From NCBI GenBank assembly GCA_963728875.1, contig CAVSLJ010000001.1:744001-808000 (forward strand): DNA of 64,000 nt, read 5' to 3'. Position numbers and translations under genes: made by a program. Under the pieces are notes generated by a model that saw only the letters and a list, made by a program, of their open reading frames with translations, ran no database searches and was not told the origin of the DNA. Every line of letters starts with the position of its first letter. The stretch's first letter is position 1. The stretch is from DASUPK01 sp963728875. GTDB lineage: Bacteria; Actinomycetota; Thermoleophilia; Solirubrobacterales; 70-9. Of the stretch, positions 42,818-51,435 are shown piece after piece.

Positions 42818-44143
42818 ATGGAAGCCAAGACCGCCGCAGAGCTCTGGGGAGGCGAAACCACGAAAGCCGTCGAGAACTTCAAGATCTCCGGGCAGCCGAT
42901 TCCGGCCCCCGTGGTCCACTGGCTGGGGCGGCTGAAGGCGGCCGCGGCGCGCGCCAATGCGGAGCTCGGCAAGTTGGATGGGGATCTCGCCGAGCGCATC
43001 GCGAAGGCCGGCGACGAGGTGGCCAACGGCGAGCACGACGACCAGTTCCCGATCGACGTCTTCCAGACCGGATCGGGCACCTCCTCGAACATGAACGCGA
43101 ACGAGGTGATCGCTGAGCTCGCGGGCGACGAGGCCCATCCGAATGACCACGTCAACATGGGCCAGTCCTCGAACGACGTCTTCCCCTCCGCCGTCCACCT
43201 GGCGGCGCTGGGCGAGGTTCACTCGGATCTTCTGCCCGCGTTGGACGAGCTCCGCGCCGCCCTCGAGCGCAAGGCCGATGAGTTCGCTGACCTGGTCAAG
43301 ACCGGCCGGACCCACCTGATGGATGCCGTGCCCGTGACGCTCGGCCAGGAGTTCACGGGCTATGCCGCGCAGATCAGGCTCGGGGCCGAGCGCGTTCGCT
43401 CGACGCTCGGCCGCGTGGGGCAGATCCCGCTGGGCGGCACGGCGACCGGCACCGGCCTCAACACCCATCCCGAGTTCGCCGCCAAGGTGCGGGAGCAGCT
43501 CAGCGCCGACACGGGTCTGGACATCTCCGAGCCCGCCGATCCCTTCGAGGCCCAGGCCAACCGCGACGCCCTGGTGGAGCTGTCGGGCGCGCTCAAGACC
43601 GTCGCGGTCTCGATGATCAAGATCGCCAACGACCTGGCGCTGATGGGCTCGGGCCCGCGCGCCGGCCTCGCGGAGCTGCGACTGCCGGAGCTCCAGAAGG
43701 GGTCTTCGATCATGCCGGGCAAGGTCAACCCGGTGATTCCCGAGGTCGTGATCCAGGTCGCGGACCAGGTGATCGGAAACGACGCCGCGATCGCGATCGC
43801 CGGGAGCCAGGGCCAGTTCGAGCTCAACGTCCGGGTGCCGCTGATCGCGCGCAACCTGCTCGACTCGATCAAGCTGCTGGCCGCGGCCGCACGACACCTC
43901 GATGAGAAGTGCGTGGGCGGGATCGAGGCAAACGAGGAGATGCTCGAGCGCCACCGCGAGGCCAACCTGATCGTCGCGACCGCCCTCAACCCGCACATCG
44001 GCTACGACAAGGCTGGCGAGATCGTCAAGGAGGCGGCCGCGTCGAATCGCTCGATTCGCGAGGTGGCGAAGGAGATGGGGGTCGACGAAAAGATCCTCGA
44101 CGAGGCGCTCGACCATCGCAAGATGGCCCGCCCGCACGACTAG
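42818..44143 (+). CDS. fumC: Class II fumarate hydratase
   Basis: A 441-residue iron-free fumarase of the TCA cycle (fumarate to malate). Signature GSSIMPGKVNPV is present, together with FQTGSGTSSNMNANEVI, HVNMGQSSNDVFPSA and GRTHLMDAVPVTLGQEF. The active-site His of THLMDA is kept. ATG 42818 is the family start; the frame is open upstream through the lipoprotein gene. The enzyme is slightly short at the N-terminus (ELWGGETTKAVENF in place of YWGAQTQRS), as in many actinobacteria. Confidence 0.95.
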   Translation: MEAKTAAELWGGETTKAVENFKISGQPIPAPVVHWLGRLKAAAARANAELGKLDGDLAERIAKAGDEVANGEHDDQFPIDVFQTGSGTSSNMNANEVIAELAGDEAHPNDHVNMGQSSNDVFPSAVHLAALGEVHSDLLPALDELRAALERKADEFADLVKTGRTHLMDAVPVTLGQEFTGYAAQIRLGAERVRSTLGRVGQIPLGGTATGTGLNTHPEFAAKVREQLSADTGLDISEPADPFEAQANRDALVELSGALKTVAVSMIKIANDLALMGSGPRAGLAELRLPELQKGSSIMPGKVNPVIPEVVIQVADQVIGNDAAIAIAGSQGQFELNVRVPLIARNLLDSIKLLAAAARHLDEKCVGGIEANEEMLERHREANLIVATALNPHIGYDKAGEIVKEAAASNRSIREVAKEMGVDEKILDEALDHRKMARPHD

Positions 44144-44196
44144 CGCTGCGGAGCGATCGCACACTCTCCCGACCCGCCTTCGGCGTAAGGTCGGGT

Positions 44197-45393
44197 GTGG
44201 TGGAGAAGCACGACGCAGTCATCGTCGGGGCGCGCTGCGCCGGGTCCACGCTGGCGACCGCGCTGGCCCAGCGCGACTGGGACGTCGCGCTGATCGACCG
44301 GGACACGTTCCCGAGCACCACGGTCTCGACGCACCTGATCTACCCCAACACCCTCGCGCGGCTTGAACGGCTCGGCGTGCTGGACACGCTGCGCTCACAA
44401 CACGAGCTCGCCTTCGCCTCACACCGCCTGCTCGCCTTGGGGCACGAGATCGCCGGGCGCTACACGCCGATCGAGGGCTTCGACCTCGGGCTGGCGCCCA
44501 GGCGGATCGCGTTGGACGAGGCCGGCGTCGACACTGCTCTCGCCGCCGGAGTGACGGGAGTCTTCGGCACGAGGGTGGTCGATCTGGTCGGCACCGGCAC
44601 GGACGAGGACCCTGTGCGCGGCGTCAGGCTGGTGGACGGGCGCGAGATCGAAGCCGACTGGGTGTTCGGTGCCGACGGGCGTGGCTCGATGGTCGCCGGC
44701 AAGCTCGGCCTCGAAAAGGAGCGCACCCAGCGCGGCGAGCTCGCCTTCTCCTATTCCTACTGGAGCGGGATCCCCTTCGATGAGCCGGTCTCGACCCTGC
44801 AGATCAACCTCGACGAGATGCTCTACCACGGGCCGGTCGAGGACGGGCTCTACCTGGTGATCGCCAATGGCGTCCCGGATCTCGCGCAGGGCACCAAGGC
44901 TGAGAGGGAGCGGAAGTACATGGAGGCGATCCGCCGGTTCCCCGAAACCCTCGATCCGAAGCTGCTCGACGGGGCCGAGATGGTGACCGAGGTGACCGTG
45001 GCCCCGGAGACGCTGATGCGCGGCTTCTACCGGCGGCCGACCGGGCCTGGCTGGGCCCTGGTCGGAGACGCCTGCTACTTCAAGCACCCGGGGACGGCGC
45101 AGGGGATCGGAGACGCGGTCGAAGCGGCGCTCTACGTGGCCGACTCCCTCTCGGGCTCAACCCCGAGCCTGGACGAATACGAGGAATGGCGCGATGCCAA
45201 GTCGGCGGAGCACTACGACTGGTCGTTCGCCTGGGGGCGCTTCCCGAAGCCCGAAAGCGCCGAGCCGCTCTTCCGCGGCTGGGCCGCGGACCCCGAGGCC
45301 GGCCAGGACCTGCGTGATTGCCTCGCCCGGACGGTTGAGCCCTCCCAGCTGATGAGCGCAGAGCGGCTAGAGCGCTGGTTCGCGCCCGTCTAG
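44197..45393 (+). CDS. FAD-dependent oxidoreductase (geranylgeranyl-reductase-like)
   Basis: A 398-residue flavoprotein. The dinucleotide fold is DAVIVGARCAGSTLATALAQ, a GxRxxGS variant of GxGxxG; VFGADGRGSMVA and LVGDACYFKHPGTAQGIGDAVEAA (split as LVGDACYFKHPG and TAQGIGDAVEAA) are the second and third FAD motifs. It resembles halogenase/monooxygenase-like and prenyl-reductase proteins. GTG 44197 or the next GTG 44200 may be the start; AAGG is seven bases upstream. Substrate unknown; adjacency to fumC is not informative. Confidence 0.87.
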   Translation: MVEKHDAVIVGARCAGSTLATALAQRDWDVALIDRDTFPSTTVSTHLIYPNTLARLERLGVLDTLRSQHELAFASHRLLALGHEIAGRYTPIEGFDLGLAPRRIALDEAGVDTALAAGVTGVFGTRVVDLVGTGTDEDPVRGVRLVDGREIEADWVFGADGRGSMVAGKLGLEKERTQRGELAFSYSYWSGIPFDEPVSTLQINLDEMLYHGPVEDGLYLVIANGVPDLAQGTKAERERKYMEAIRRFPETLDPKLLDGAEMVTEVTVAPETLMRGFYRRPTGPGWALVGDACYFKHPGTAQGIGDAVEAALYVADSLSGSTPSLDEYEEWRDAKSAEHYDWSFAWGRFPKPESAEPLFRGWAADPEAGQDLRDCLARTVEPSQLMSAERLERWFAPV

Positions 45394-46907
45394 CGGCGCT
45401 TCTTCTTGCACTTCTTCTTCGCCACGGCGGCGCGGTGCTTCTTCTTCTTCTTCTTCTTGCACTTCTTCCTCGTGCCCGGCGGAGTGGATGGGCCGGATGC
45501 AGCCCCCGGCTGGGTCACCTGGAGCACATCGGTGTCCTGGCTCGAGTCGTGGGTCGAATCCCCCGGATAGACCGCGGTGATGGTGTGGGTACCCACGGCG
45601 GCCGGGGTGTAGGGCGCCGTGCAGGTCCCCTCGGTCGGAGTGGCCATGAAGAGCGTCTCGCAGTTGGCCACGAACGACCCGGGCATGTCGGAGAGGAGGC
45701 GGACCCCGGAGAGGAAGGTGACCGGGGGTGGACTCGTCGTGTCGCTGACTGAGACGGAACACTGCGCAGGGCCTGACCCGAACACAAGCGGGTTGGGCGT
45801 GCAGGAGACGACAGTGGTAGTGGGGGAAGCGTGCTCGTCGGCGCCGATGTCGGGCACCGTGCCTATCGTGCGGGCCTGACCCTCGATGTCCTTGGACCCG
45901 CTGTTCCCGTCCGTGGCGCCGACATCGATCGTCGGCGAACCGGCCAGCTCGTGATAGCCATCGGCCGCGAGCAGGGGCGCATCGGTGACGTTGAAGTTCG
46001 GCGCGCCCGTGCCCGGCGGGGTGACCGACGCAACTCCCATCGTGAAGACCTGCGTCGTCGCGGTGTCGTAGTTCGAGTGGTCGAGGTTCATGGTCACGCT
46101 GGTGCCCTGATTGGAGGCCCTGACGAGGACGTCCTGTGAGGTTCCCTGGGCGATCAGGCTCTTCGCGGAGATCGTGTAGGTCGGGCCCGGCGGACTGAAG
46201 GTGCCATAGAAGTAGTTCACTCCGAACGAACTCGATCCTGTGGCGATTGCGGTCACGTTGCGGACGTTGTCCGTGTAAGTCCCTGCGATGGCGTTACTTG
46301 CACCAAGCCCGATCCCCCCGCTGCCGCTGCTGAGACAGACCGCGTCGCGGATCGTCCCCTGGCTTTGATTGCAGGTGATCGCGTTGTCGCGGGTGGACCG
46401 GGCGATCACCCGCTGAACGATGCTGTTGGACGATCCGAACCCAAAGGTGACCGCGCTGGACGCCATGGCGCCGGCGTTGATCTCGACGTCCGAAAGGGTC
46501 GTTGCCGACATCAGGAAGGCGCCGTAGGGGTTGGGGAACATAGAGTCGAGCCCGTTGACGGTGATCACCGGCATCGGTTCCCCCGAGGCGCCGTGGACGC
46601 TTCCGGCTGTGGGCTGCACAACGCCGTCGGTCGGATTGGCGGCGTCACCGTTGAGGTCTCCCGATGAGTCCGAGTAGTTCCCGGGGAGAATCACCGCCTC
46701 GTCAGCGGCAAGGACATCCGGTCCCCCGGCGGCGGTTCCGATGGTGCACTTCGGTGCGTCGGGGGTCACGCAGACGGTGTCGTCGGCGGTTCCGCCGGGA
46801 GCGGCGTAGCGGGTCGTCGCAGTGGCCGCGGCTGGAAGAGCCAGCAGCGCTCCGATCGCCAACAACGCAGGGGAGATCCTTCTCCCCGCTGTCAGGCCCC
46901 CTGACAT
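45390..46907 (-). CDS. Secreted beta-helix protein with Ig-like domain and polybasic tail
   Basis: A 505-residue exported protein. A signal peptide (ISPALLAIGALLALPAAATA) is followed by a low-charge Ser/Thr/Asn/Gly-rich right-handed beta-helix with right-handed turns (SDVEINAGAMASSAVTF, NAITCNQSQGTIRD), ending GSPTIDVGATDGN and PDIGADE, typical of choice-of-anchor Q repeats. One Ig-like domain follows (TVVSCTPNPLVFGSG to HTITAVYPGDSTHDSSQ). The last 25 residues are almost all Lys/Arg with two Cys. It is likely a surface carbohydrate or wall-associated protein. Confidence 0.85.
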   Translation of the reverse strand: MSGGLTAGRRISPALLAIGALLALPAAATATTRYAAPGGTADDTVCVTPDAPKCTIGTAAGGPDVLAADEAVILPGNYSDSSGDLNGDAANPTDGVVQPTAGSVHGASGEPMPVITVNGLDSMFPNPYGAFLMSATTLSDVEINAGAMASSAVTFGFGSSNSIVQRVIARSTRDNAITCNQSQGTIRDAVCLSSGSGGIGLGASNAIAGTYTDNVRNVTAIATGSSSFGVNYFYGTFSPPGPTYTISAKSLIAQGTSQDVLVRASNQGTSVTMNLDHSNYDTATTQVFTMGVASVTPPGTGAPNFNVTDAPLLAADGYHELAGSPTIDVGATDGNSGSKDIEGQARTIGTVPDIGADEHASPTTTVVSCTPNPLVFGSGPAQCSVSVSDTTSPPPVTFLSGVRLLSDMPGSFVANCETLFMATPTEGTCTAPYTPAAVGTHTITAVYPGDSTHDSSQDTDVLQVTQPGAASGPSTPPGTRKKCKKKKKKKHRAAVAKKKCKKKRR

Positions 46908-46961
46908 CTCCCCGAAAACTACGGCAAACGGGCGCGGTGAGAGTGAGCGTTGGCCGAGTGT

Positions 46962-48407
46962 CTAGCCCTGGAAGGTGACCAGGCGCTCCTCGGTCAGCTC
47001 GCGGACGGCGTAGTGCGGGCCCTCACGCGTGTTGCCCGAGTCCTTGACGCCGCCGTAGGGCATCTGGTCGGTGCGGAAGGTCGGGACCTCGTTGATCAGG
47101 ACGCCGCCGAACTCGAGGGTCTGTGCCGCCTTGATCCCATTGCCCACGTCCCGCGTGAAGACGCCGGCCTGCAGCCCGTAGCGCGAGTCGTTGGCCATCT
47201 CCAGGCCGTCCTCGAATCTCTTGAACGTGTGGATGGTGGCGACCGGCCCGAAGATCTCGTCCTTCCAGGTGTGGCACTCACGGGGGTCGTCCCTGATCAC
47301 CGTGGGGGCGATGCAGCGGTCCTCGTCGACGAGCTCGCCGCCGGTGAGGATCTGCGCGCCCTTCGCCGCCGCCTCGTCGATCCACTCCTTGATGCGGTCC
47401 TTGTCACCAGGGGAGATCACCGGGCCGACATCGGTCTTCTCGTCCATCGGATCGCCGGTGACCAGTGACTCGACGTTCTTGGTGAAGCGCTCGGTGAAGC
47501 CCTCGGCGATCGATTCGTGGAGCAGGATGCGCTGGACCGAGATGCAGCTCTGGCCGGCGTGCGAAAAGGCGTGAATCTGGGCCTTGTCGGCCGCGGTCTC
47601 CCAGTCACCGTCCTCGTTGACGATCAGTGGCGCGTTCGAGCCGAGCTCGAGGTTGACCTTCTTGTGGGGGACCGCGGAGCGAATACCCCAGCCGACCGGG
47701 GCCGAACCGGTGAAGGTGATCGCGTGGGTCCTCTGGCTTTCGACGATTGCGTTGCCGACATCCGAGCCCGGGCCGCAGACGACCTGCAGCCAGTTCTCGG
47801 GCAGGCCGGCGTCGTAGAAGACCTCGGCCAGCTTGATCGCGGAGATCGGGGTCTGGCCCGCGGGCTTCAGGACCACGGCGTTGCCCGCTGCGATCGCGGG
47901 CCCGAGCTTGTGGGCGACGAGGTTGAGTGGGAAGTTGAACGGGCTGATCGCCCCGACCACGCCATAGGGCACGCGCATCACGATGCCCAGCTTGCCCTCG
48001 CCGGCCACCCCCGCGTCCATCGGGACCGTGTGGCCGGTCAGGCTGCGGGCCTCGACGGCGGCGAACTCGAGCGTGCCGACGCAGCGCTGCGCCTCGACGC
48101 GGGCGGTCTTGACCGGCTTCCCGGCCTCGGCGGCGATCGTCATCGTCAGGTCGTCCTCCCGCTCGGCGACGAGCTCCGCGGCCCGGTCGAGGACCGCCGC
48201 ACGCTTGTGAGCCGGGAATTCGTCCGCCAGGAACGCCTCCGCGGCCTCATCGGTCGCCCGGTCCACCAGGGCGGCGTCACCCTTGGGCACCCGGCCGACC
48301 ACGGTGCCGTCGTACGGGGCCTTCACCTCCGACCACTCGCCGGTCTCGATCCACCCACCGGCGACGTAGAGCTTGTGATCGGTTGCCTCGATGGTCTCGG
48401 TCGCCAT
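46962..48407 (-). CDS. Aldehyde dehydrogenase family protein
   Basis: A 481-residue NAD(P)-dependent dehydrogenase. The catalytic Glu is in LELGSNAPLIV, the nucleophile Cys in HAGQSCISVQRI and the cofactor region in SPFNFPLNLVAHK and FTGSAPVGWGI. It is near the glyceraldehyde-3-phosphate/phenylacetaldehyde-type group. AAGGAG precedes ATG 48407 by six bases; the frame runs upstream without homology. Substrate unknown. Confidence 0.93.
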   Translation of the reverse strand: MATETIEATDHKLYVAGGWIETGEWSEVKAPYDGTVVGRVPKGDAALVDRATDEAAEAFLADEFPAHKRAAVLDRAAELVAEREDDLTMTIAAEAGKPVKTARVEAQRCVGTLEFAAVEARSLTGHTVPMDAGVAGEGKLGIVMRVPYGVVGAISPFNFPLNLVAHKLGPAIAAGNAVVLKPAGQTPISAIKLAEVFYDAGLPENWLQVVCGPGSDVGNAIVESQRTHAITFTGSAPVGWGIRSAVPHKKVNLELGSNAPLIVNEDGDWETAADKAQIHAFSHAGQSCISVQRILLHESIAEGFTERFTKNVESLVTGDPMDEKTDVGPVISPGDKDRIKEWIDEAAAKGAQILTGGELVDEDRCIAPTVIRDDPRECHTWKDEIFGPVATIHTFKRFEDGLEMANDSRYGLQAGVFTRDVGNGIKAAQTLEFGGVLINEVPTFRTDQMPYGGVKDSGNTREGPHYAVRELTEERLVTFQG

Positions 48408-48551
48408 GTCCGCTCCTTCTTCGTCCTCTCCGCTTCCTCTACCCAAGCCTAGCTCTCGCACTCGGGCGGTCCCTGGGCCGTTCTGGCCAGAGTCCACGGA
48501 GAACTGCTCCAAACCGCAACTTCCCGCCGCCATACCCGTTATTCAGGGGCA

Positions 48552-49661
48552 ATGCTCCGGGGGACCCGACTCCTGTTCTGCGCGCTCGCCTGCTTCCTCG
48601 CCCTCCCGGCGATGGCTTCGGCGAAGGTCTGGATCGTGAACGGCGCGGGCTTCGGCCACGGCGTCGGCATGAGCCAGTACGGCGCGTATGGGTACGCCAA
48701 GCACGGCTTCAAGTACGACCAGATCCTCACCCACTACTACACGGGCACCACGATCGGGGCGGCGGCGGACACGTCGGTTCGCGTGCTCCTGCGCGACTCG
48801 GTCGGCAGCGTCACCTTCCATGGCGCGAGCTCGGCCTGCGGTGTGGGCATCAAGGCCGGAAAGACCTACGTGGCGAAGCGCAAGGGCAGCGGCGTCGCGC
48901 TGCGCTCCAAGAAGGGGAAACGAATCGCTCGTTGCGGCGCCGTGATGACCGCCACGGGCGCGCCGGCGGTGGTCGTGCCGGGCAAGGGCACCTACAGGGG
49001 CTCGCTCGAGGTGAGGGCGGTGACCGGCGGGCTCGATGCGATCAACGTCCTCGACGTCGAGGACTACGTCCGCGGTGTGGTCGCCAAGGAATCGCCATCG
49101 TCCTGGCCGATCGAGGCGCTCAAGGCTCAGGCCGTCGCGGCTCGCTCCTACGTCCTCTCGAGCGGTGGGCATGGCACCTTCGATGTCTTCGACGACACCC
49201 GTAGCCAGGCCTACGGAGGCGTCGGCGCGGAGACCGCGAAGACCGACCAGGCCGTGAGCGCCACGAATCTCCAGGTCGTCCTCTACGGGGGCAAGGTCGC
49301 CCAGACGTTCTTCTTCTCCACCTCCGGCGGCCACACCGAGAACAACGAGTTCTCCTCCCTCGGCTTCGGACAGCCGGCCGTCCCCTACCTGCGGGGGGTC
49401 GACGACCCCTACGAAGCCGACGCCGGCTCACCGTACGAGCGCTGGAAGCGCAAGTACTCGCTCGGGAGGATGAGCTCCGCGCTCAAGGGCCTGGGGCTGA
49501 AGGGCAAGCTCCGCAACATCGTCGTCACGCAGCGCGGCACGTCGCCGCGGATCGTGCACGCCAATCTGGTCGGGAGCGGCGGCACCACGACCGTCAACGG
49601 CCCGCAGCTGGCAGGCGCGCTTGGGCTGCCGGACACCTGGGCCTTCTTCAGGAAGAAGTAG
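48552..49661 (+). CDS. Secreted SpoIID/LytB domain protein
   Basis: A 369-residue exported protein. The signal peptide (LLFCALACFLALPAMASA) is followed by GFGHGVGMSQYGAYGYAK, and VLDVEDYVRGVVAKESPSSWP holds the catalytic Glu of the SpoIID glycan-strand lytic transglycosylase. Further marks are LKAQAVAARSYVLS and FFFSTSGGHTENNE. In spore formers it acts in engulfment, but relatives in non-sporulating actinobacteria probably trim cell-wall glycans. Start ATG 48552, 145 bases from the divergent dehydrogenase. Confidence 0.9.
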   Translation: MLRGTRLLFCALACFLALPAMASAKVWIVNGAGFGHGVGMSQYGAYGYAKHGFKYDQILTHYYTGTTIGAAADTSVRVLLRDSVGSVTFHGASSACGVGIKAGKTYVAKRKGSGVALRSKKGKRIARCGAVMTATGAPAVVVPGKGTYRGSLEVRAVTGGLDAINVLDVEDYVRGVVAKESPSSWPIEALKAQAVAARSYVLSSGGHGTFDVFDDTRSQAYGGVGAETAKTDQAVSATNLQVVLYGGKVAQTFFFSTSGGHTENNEFSSLGFGQPAVPYLRGVDDPYEADAGSPYERWKRKYSLGRMSSALKGLGLKGKLRNIVVTQRGTSPRIVHANLVGSGGTTTVNGPQLAGALGLPDTWAFFRKK

Positions 49662-49670
49662 AAGTCACGC

Positions 49671-50423
49671 ATGAAGGTCGCGGGCAAGGAGGTCGCGCGG
49701 ATCGGGCTCGGGACCAACCGGCTCACCTCGACGCCGGAGAACCACGCCTTCCTGCGGGAGGCGGTGGAGGCCGGCCTGGGCCTGATCGACACAGCACACG
49801 TCTACACGGGCGGGGACAGTGAGCGGGCGCTCGGCGAGGCGCTCTCGCCGCAGCCGGAGGGACTCGTCATCGCCACCAAGGGCGGCTATTCGGGGAGTGG
49901 CGACCCCGCGGCGCTGCGGGCCCAGATCGAGCAGAGCCTCGACAGCCTGCGCACGGACGCGATCGATCTCTACTACCTGCACCGGGTCGATCCCGAGACG
50001 CCCCTGGCCGACAGCCTCAGCAGGATCGCCGAGTACCGCGACGCGGGGAAGATCAACGAGATCGGGATCTCGGCCGTCACCGTCGAGCAGATCGAGGCCG
50101 CCAGGGAGGTCGTTCCGATCGCCGCGGTGCAGAACCACTACAACGTCGGCGAGCGCGGCCACGACGATGTCGTCGAGTACTGCGAGGAGAACGGGATCAC
50201 GTTCGTCCCCTACTACCCCGTGAAGGGAGACGCCCCGCCCGCGCTCGCTGAGATCGCGCGGAGCCACGACGCCTCACCCGAACAGATCGCCCTCGCCTGG
50301 CTGCTCCACCGCTCTCCGGCAATACTGCCGATCCCGGGCACGCTCTCGATCGACCATCTGCGGGAGAACCTCGCCGCGCTCGAGGTCGAGCTTGCGGACG
50401 AGGAGTACGACGCCCTCGCCTAG
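49671..50423 (+). CDS. Aldo/keto reductase
   Basis: A 250-residue NADPH-dependent reductase, shorter than the usual 280-320. It has the catalytic Asp-Tyr region in LIDTAHVYTGGDSERALGEAL, the Lys in VIATKGGY and the His in YYLHRVDPETP, then PGTLSIDHLRENLAA near the end for cofactor binding. It starts ten bases after the SpoIID gene. The substrate is unknown. Its stop lies only nine bases from the convergent gene's stop. Confidence 0.9.
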   Translation: MKVAGKEVARIGLGTNRLTSTPENHAFLREAVEAGLGLIDTAHVYTGGDSERALGEALSPQPEGLVIATKGGYSGSGDPAALRAQIEQSLDSLRTDAIDLYYLHRVDPETPLADSLSRIAEYRDAGKINEIGISAVTVEQIEAAREVVPIAAVQNHYNVGERGHDDVVEYCEENGITFVPYYPVKGDAPPALAEIARSHDASPEQIALAWLLHRSPAILPIPGTLSIDHLRENLAALEVELADEEYDALA

Positions 50424-50432
50424 CGCGTCGGG

Positions 50433-51425
50433 CTAGCCGTCCGGGTAGGGCTGCACGGGAATGCCGTGGTCGGTGTCCCGCGTGCCGAACTCGTACGCGG
50501 CGGCCCCCCTCACCGTCAGGCGCTCGGCGGGGCCGCCGTCGAGCTCCACGTCGAGCTCCAGGTCGGAGACCGAGCAGTTGAGCGTGTTGTGCTCGGGACC
50601 GACGGGGTCGGCGTAGATCCAGGCAACGAAGTCCTTGGGCGCGGCGCGGACGTTGCCCGTGACCTTGACCCCCTTGCCCTTGAGCTGGAAGCGCGCCCCG
50701 GTCGGCGACTCCTCCACCTCGGTGCTGGGGACGTGGCCGAAGCCGCCGAGGCGGTGCGGCCTGCCGTCGAGCATCAGCATCGCGTTGCCGACCCAGGGCG
50801 TCGTCCGGCCCGCCACCCTGATCCGGCCGACGGCCATGTCGAAGTAGTCCTCCGGTGAGCGGCCCTCGAAACCCGAACCCTGGATCCAGACCCAGCGCTC
50901 GGCGTGCTCGGCGCCCCAGTTGTGGCCGATCATTCCGCGCCAGTCCTTCACCTCGACGCGCTCGCCGCCGACATCGAGCTCTCCGTTGAAGACCGCGTCC
51001 GGATAGGGGCTGAGGAACTTCGTCTTCGGCAGCTTCGCGCGGTAGAGGAACTCGCGCGGCAGGTGGTGAAAGGGCTCGTGGCTGTCGGCGAAGCTCAGGT
51101 CCCACCTCGCCTCGAGGGCGGGGGTCTCGACTCGGCCGATGGCGCGCCCGTCGGTGAGCGACGCGTCGGCGATCCGGATGTAGGTGTCCGGTGCGCCGCC
51201 GAGCTCGCCGACGCCGAACTGGCGCTTCGTCGCCCGCGGACCCACAGCGGAAGAGTCGAAGAGCACGAACCAGATCGCGCAGGTGGCCTCCTCGTTGGGC
51301 CGCTTGTGGACGGTGTGGCGGATCCACGCCGCCCTGCCTCCGCCGGGCTGGACGAGCTTCAGGTAGAAGCTCTCGTAGTGACCGGCCTTCTCGGGGACGT
51401 CGGGGAAGCGAGCCTCGGTTCTCAC
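50433..51425 (-). CDS. Lipocalin-like (AttH/CrtC or tocopherol-cyclase-like) protein
   Basis: A 330-residue protein with a GTG start, rich in strands with repeated Trp and His. Fragments HYESFYLKLVQPGG, WDLSFADSHEPFHHLPREFLY (split at SHEP), MIGHNWGAEHAERWVWIQG and NTLNCSVSDLELDVEL match the two-barrel lipocalin-like fold of AttH, CrtC hydratase and tocopherol cyclase. The family assignment is moderate. A role in isoprenoid or lipid chemistry would be usual. It lies ten bases after the amidohydrolase stop. Confidence 0.6.
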   Translation of the reverse strand: MRTEARFPDVPEKAGHYESFYLKLVQPGGGRAAWIRHTVHKRPNEEATCAIWFVLFDSSAVGPRATKRQFGVGELGGAPDTYIRIADASLTDGRAIGRVETPALEARWDLSFADSHEPFHHLPREFLYRAKLPKTKFLSPYPDAVFNGELDVGGERVEVKDWRGMIGHNWGAEHAERWVWIQGSGFEGRSPEDYFDMAVGRIRVAGRTTPWVGNAMLMLDGRPHRLGGFGHVPSTEVEESPTGARFQLKGKGVKVTGNVRAAPKDFVAWIYADPVGPEHNTLNCSVSDLELDVELDGGPAERLTVRGAAAYEFGTRDTDHGIPVQPYPDG

Positions 51426-51435
51426 CGGCGAGACG

